Source: Nitrososphaerales archaeon TH5895 (GTDB taxonomy: Archaea > Thermoproteota > Nitrososphaeria > Nitrososphaerales > Nitrososphaeraceae). From it: a stretch of DNA of 8,987 bases. Position numbers and translations under genes: made by a program. The notes beneath the pieces are model-generated. The model searched no databases. It saw only the letters and a list, made by a program, of their open reading frames with translations, and was not told where the DNA came from. Within the stretch, counting starts at the first letter, position 1; the number at the start of each line of letters is the position of its first letter. The DNA lies in contig JAATVS010000665.1 of NCBI GenBank assembly GCA_014523695.1, forward strand, positions 1 through 8,987, read 5' to 3'. Shown here piece after piece: positions 6,410 to 8,987 of the stretch.

Positions 6410-7396
6410 ATGATCTGTTATCAACAAATGGCTAGAAAAGATCTACGGGGAGCAAAGGTACTGGTCACCGGTTCCAGTGGTTTTATAGGCTCCAATTTGT
6501 GCACTCGTCTTCTTAGTGAGTTCGGATGTAGTGTGGTTGGAATAGATTTCATCACCCCTAAATTTGCAAAGGACGATGACCTGCAATCACTGTTAACAGG
6601 TAATGAGTCTTTTTCCTTTAATCAAATCGACATCTCTAATGGCAAGGAGGTCGAGGATGTATTCAAACAGAATGATTTTGATTTCATTTTTCATCTTGCG
6701 GCTCTAGCTAATCCACGAACTTGCAAACAAGATTTCGGCTTAGCATTCAACGTGAACGTCGTAGGAACCAAGAACATGGTGGAGAGCTCTGACAAAGGCA
6801 GCAGACTGGTCTTCATGTCAAGTGCTGCTGTGTACGGTAACCCTTTGAAGCTGCCGCTTTCTGAAGCCCATCCTCGGAATGGTAACGATCCATATTCCAT
6901 ATCAAAGATAATGGGAGAAGATCTGTGTTTGTGTTTTTTTAATAACTATGAACATGATATTTGCATTGCTAGGAACTTCAACACATTTGGAGACGGACAA
7001 ATAGGAGATTATATCATTCCGACTTTAATTAAGCAGGCGGTTATGGAACACAAGATAGAAATTTGGAACTCTAAGCCTATCCGGGACTTTATGTATATTG
7101 AAGACGCTGTCAGTGCCATTGTGACAATAGCTCAGCAGGGAAGTGCTGGTGAGGTATACAATATTGGTACTGGCAAAGGGACCACTATTGGTAGCCTCGC
7201 ATCTACATTACGAAATGCGGTGGATCAAAAAATGATTGTAAATGATATGGAGAAGCAGGTCCTTGGGAGCAGTGAACTGGTTGCTGATTCGAGGAAACTG
7301 GCATCCTTGGGCTGGAGAGTGCAGGTGAGGTTTGAGGATGGATTGCGCAAAACTATAGAGTGGTTCAATCACACAAATCCTGTTGTTGCAAATTGA
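6410..7396 (+). CDS. NAD-dependent epimerase/dehydratase-family sugar enzyme (extended SDR)
   Basis: 328 residues. The Rossmann motif TGSSGFIG (20-27) and Asp46 (GIDF) point to NAD(H); HLAALA is at 95-100, MSSAAVYG at 136-143, and the catalytic Tyr-x-x-x-Lys is PYSISK (Tyr162, Lys166). The sugar-binding half has RNFNTFGDGQ (188-197), RDFMYIEDAV and VYNIGTGKGTT. Before VYG it has Ala-Ala where RmlB-type 4,6-dehydratases carry Asp-Glu, so it is more likely an epimerase, reductase or decarboxylase on a nucleotide sugar. It differs clearly from the other SDR in the window, so this is not a recent duplication. It starts 11 nt after the aminotransferase stop; a second in-frame ATG at 6428 (MARKDLRGAKVLVTG) is equally good and closer to the first strand. 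Its stop overlaps the GT4 start (TTGA). Exact reaction unknown. Confidence 0.92.
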   Translation: MICYQQMARKDLRGAKVLVTGSSGFIGSNLCTRLLSEFGCSVVGIDFITPKFAKDDDLQSLLTGNESFSFNQIDISNGKEVEDVFKQNDFDFIFHLAALANPRTCKQDFGLAFNVNVVGTKNMVESSDKGSRLVFMSSAAVYGNPLKLPLSEAHPRNGNDPYSISKIMGEDLCLCFFNNYEHDICIARNFNTFGDGQIGDYIIPTLIKQAVMEHKIEIWNSKPIRDFMYIEDAVSAIVTIAQQGSAGEVYNIGTGKGTTIGSLASTLRNAVDQKMIVNDMEKQVLGSSELVADSRKLASLGWRVQVRFEDGLRKTIEWFNHTNPVVAN

Positions 7397-8655
7397 CCAA
7401 GATCCTTACTGTCACGCCTCTACCTCGAACGATTCTAGGGGGGATTGAAGAGTACGCCTTCTCGGTCGCAGACGAAATTAAAAAGAAAGGCTTTGACGTC
7501 TCTATAATCACATCGAAGAGTACTAATAGTGGTAAATCACCATCGCAGCAGATCAGCAATTCAGATAAAGACACTCTCTACATTGACTCTACCATGATCT
7601 TGCAGAGACCTGTTCCCACCCTGCGAAGCTTGTGCGCGTTTATTAGGGTGATTTCTTGGGTTCGTCGAAGTGAAATAGTTCATATTCATATGCCATATCC
7701 CTTCGTAGAATCGTATGTCTCGTTCTTATCATGGATATGTAGGAAGAAACTGGTCGTAACTTATCATATGGATGCAAAATTAGATTCCAATGATGGAGAA
7801 GAAAAAGAAGGAGAACGTAGACCTTTAGTCCATAGAATCATAGAAAAGGCGTATTTTTATGTATCGTCCAAATGTCCTCTGAATCTGGCACACGTTGTAT
7901 GCACTAATACCTCGAGGTATGCGAAAGACTCTTCGATTTTACGCAGGTATTTACAAAAGATCCATGTGATATATCAGGGCATCAAACCGCAGCTTTATGA
8001 ATCACTTGACAACGAACTGGCCTATCAGTTTAGGGACAGTTACCTAGGAAATGATTACACATTTCTGGTCTCTTTTGTTGGTCGGCTTGTACCGTATAAA
8101 GGAATATCGTATTTGCTTGAAGCAATCAAGATTATTAACAGCCGCACTGATCTTAGAGTTTTTTTCGTTATAGGGGGGAAAGGGCCTGAGCTCGATAAAC
8201 TTGTCAATCAGACGCGGACTCTTGGTTTGAAGAATGTAGCCTTTATAGGGTTTGTCGCCGATGCACATCTTTGCAGTTTGTTCAGAGCTTCTGATATTGT
8301 CGTTTCACCCTCTGTCTCCGCTCTGGAATCTACTCCGATTTCTCTTTTGTGTTCCTTGATGTGCGGTACACCTGTAATCGGCACGACAATAGGAGGTACG
8401 GAAGAAACTATTCCTAGTGGAGAGTATGCGAGAATTGTGAACCCACGAGATTCAGAAGGATTGGCCGAGGCGATCATAAATCTTCTTCGGGGAGGACAAC
8501 CTGTCCTTTCGAATAAAGGTCCACTAATCGCTCTGAGGTTTTGGAGTCATGTGGCCACCGACTATGCTGATGTTCTTGATGGATCCGTAACCAATATTGG
8601 GACAGAGCGAACTGCTGATAGTCGACTGGAGACACTGGATGAAAGAAAAACATAG
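7393..8655 (+). CDS. GT4 family glycosyltransferase
   Basis: 420 residues from the TTG at 7393. Two Rossmann-like halves (GT-B): the N-terminal part has TKILTVTPLPRTILGGIEEY with the acceptor-side Gly-Gly loop, and VHIHMPYP; the C-terminal part has VGRLVPYKGISYLLEA (229-244), VIGGKGPELDKL, NVAFIGFV and the donor site SALESTPISLLCSLMCG (309-325). These are typical of retaining GT4 transferases using UDP- or GDP-sugars in cell-surface polysaccharide or glycoprotein synthesis. Oddly, the EX7E motif has Glu312 but Cys320 in place of the second glutamate. The start at 7393 is preferred because TTGA overlaps the SDR stop by 4 nt and the protein then begins just before the first strand; a GTG at 7360 would add 11 residues (four cysteines in them) inside the SDR gene. 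No membrane segments, so cytoplasmic or membrane-associated. Substrate unknown. Confidence 0.9.
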   Translation: MTKILTVTPLPRTILGGIEEYAFSVADEIKKKGFDVSIITSKSTNSGKSPSQQISNSDKDTLYIDSTMILQRPVPTLRSLCAFIRVISWVRRSEIVHIHMPYPFVESYVSFLSWICRKKLVVTYHMDAKLDSNDGEEKEGERRPLVHRIIEKAYFYVSSKCPLNLAHVVCTNTSRYAKDSSILRRYLQKIHVIYQGIKPQLYESLDNELAYQFRDSYLGNDYTFLVSFVGRLVPYKGISYLLEAIKIINSRTDLRVFFVIGGKGPELDKLVNQTRTLGLKNVAFIGFVADAHLCSLFRASDIVVSPSVSALESTPISLLCSLMCGTPVIGTTIGGTEETIPSGEYARIVNPRDSEGLAEAIINLLRGGQPVLSNKGPLIALRFWSHVATDYADVLDGSVTNIGTERTADSRLETLDERKT

Positions 8656-8671
8656 CTAAATGTGAACAAGA

Positions 8672-8987
8672 TTGATCGAACTTAATCCAAAATCAGTCAT
8701 AAGAATGGCGAAATTATCCGATATCAATGAGCTGGCCACCTTGTACTTGGACCTCTCATTCGCCTCAAGAAAACTTTTTCATCCGTTTCCCTTCAAAAAG
8801 CTGGAGCTTCATATCATATTTCTTATAATGATACTTAGTGGTAGATTTTTGCCTGTCATTAGAAGAACGATACCTAAACTAGGCTTCCTAGTCCTCGTCG
8901 CTGAAGACGAATTGACACACCAGCTAATTGGGTTTACGTATCTTTCAATGCGTTACAAAGACGCAAATAGACATTTAGTCGCAAATA
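8672..8987 (+). CDS. Probable GNAT-family N-acetyltransferase, 3' end outside window
   Basis: An open frame of 105 codons runs off the right edge. From the TTG at 8672 it begins MIELNPKSVIRMAKLSDINE, the usual first strand and helix of GNAT enzymes (IR.A...D), then a divergent helical stretch with a hydrophobic patch (LHIIFLIMILSG), then FLVLVAEDE and QLIGFTYLSMRY, which fit the central beta strands. The acetyl-CoA loop would lie beyond the window, so the family call is moderate. An in-frame TGA at 8663-8665 limits the start. The ATG at 8705 is possible but would cut off the first strand. It follows GT4 by 16 nt. In this context it would N-acetylate the amino sugar made by the aminotransferase, which is inference. 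Confidence 0.65.
   Translation, partial: MIELNPKSVIRMAKLSDINELATLYLDLSFASRKLFHPFPFKKLELHIIFLIMILSGRFLPVIRRTIPKLGFLVLVAEDELTHQLIGFTYLSMRYKDANRHLVAN

Overview
The window looks archaeal, most likely an ammonia-oxidising archaeon of the Nitrososphaera type (Nitrososphaerota). This is inferred from four things. A truncated gene at the left edge resembles a small protein family (DUF6659-like) that I know from Nitrososphaera genomes. A decayed coiled-coil gene next to it also resembles a Nitrososphaera family. TTTATA-type boxes sit 28-29 nt upstream of start codons, as in archaeal leaderless genes, and Shine-Dalgarno sequences are not evident. There is no rRNA or tRNA in the window to confirm the lineage.

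Layout. Positions 1-272 (minus strand) hold the 5' part of the DUF6659-like gene, which runs off the window. Positions 560-1071 (minus) hold a pseudogene of a conserved-domain plus coiled-coil protein, readable only by joining three frames. From 1338 to the right end all genes are on the plus strand and appear to form a surface-glycan or protein-glycosylation locus: a large polytopic membrane protein resembling GT-C glycosyltransferases (1338-3173), a GT2 glycosyltransferase of the polyprenyl-phosphate type (3404-4159), a GalE-like NAD-dependent sugar epimerase (4163-5140), a DegT/DnrJ/EryC1 PLP-dependent sugar aminotransferase (5286-6398), a second extended SDR sugar enzyme (6410-7396), a GT4 glycosyltransferase (7393-8655) and the start of a probable GNAT acetyltransferase (8672 onward, cut by the window end).

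How the genes fit together (inference). The SDR enzymes, aminotransferase and acetyltransferase would make an (N-acetylated) amino sugar nucleotide. GT4 would add sugars to a lipid-linked glycan on the cytoplasmic face. GT2 would charge a polyprenyl phosphate, and the membrane protein would use such a lipid-linked donor on the outer face. Gene spacing suggests at least three transcription units: the membrane protein alone, GT2-epimerase (3 nt gap), and aminotransferase-SDR-GT4-GNAT (gaps of 11 nt, a 4-nt overlap, and 16 nt). A well-placed TATA box precedes the aminotransferase.

No mobile element, CRISPR array or RNA gene was found. I see no clear evidence of a wholly new system. The points most worth a second look are the decayed coiled-coil gene, the unusual membrane protein, the lack of a 4,6-dehydratase signature in either SDR, the altered EX7E motif in GT4, and heavy use of TTG starts.
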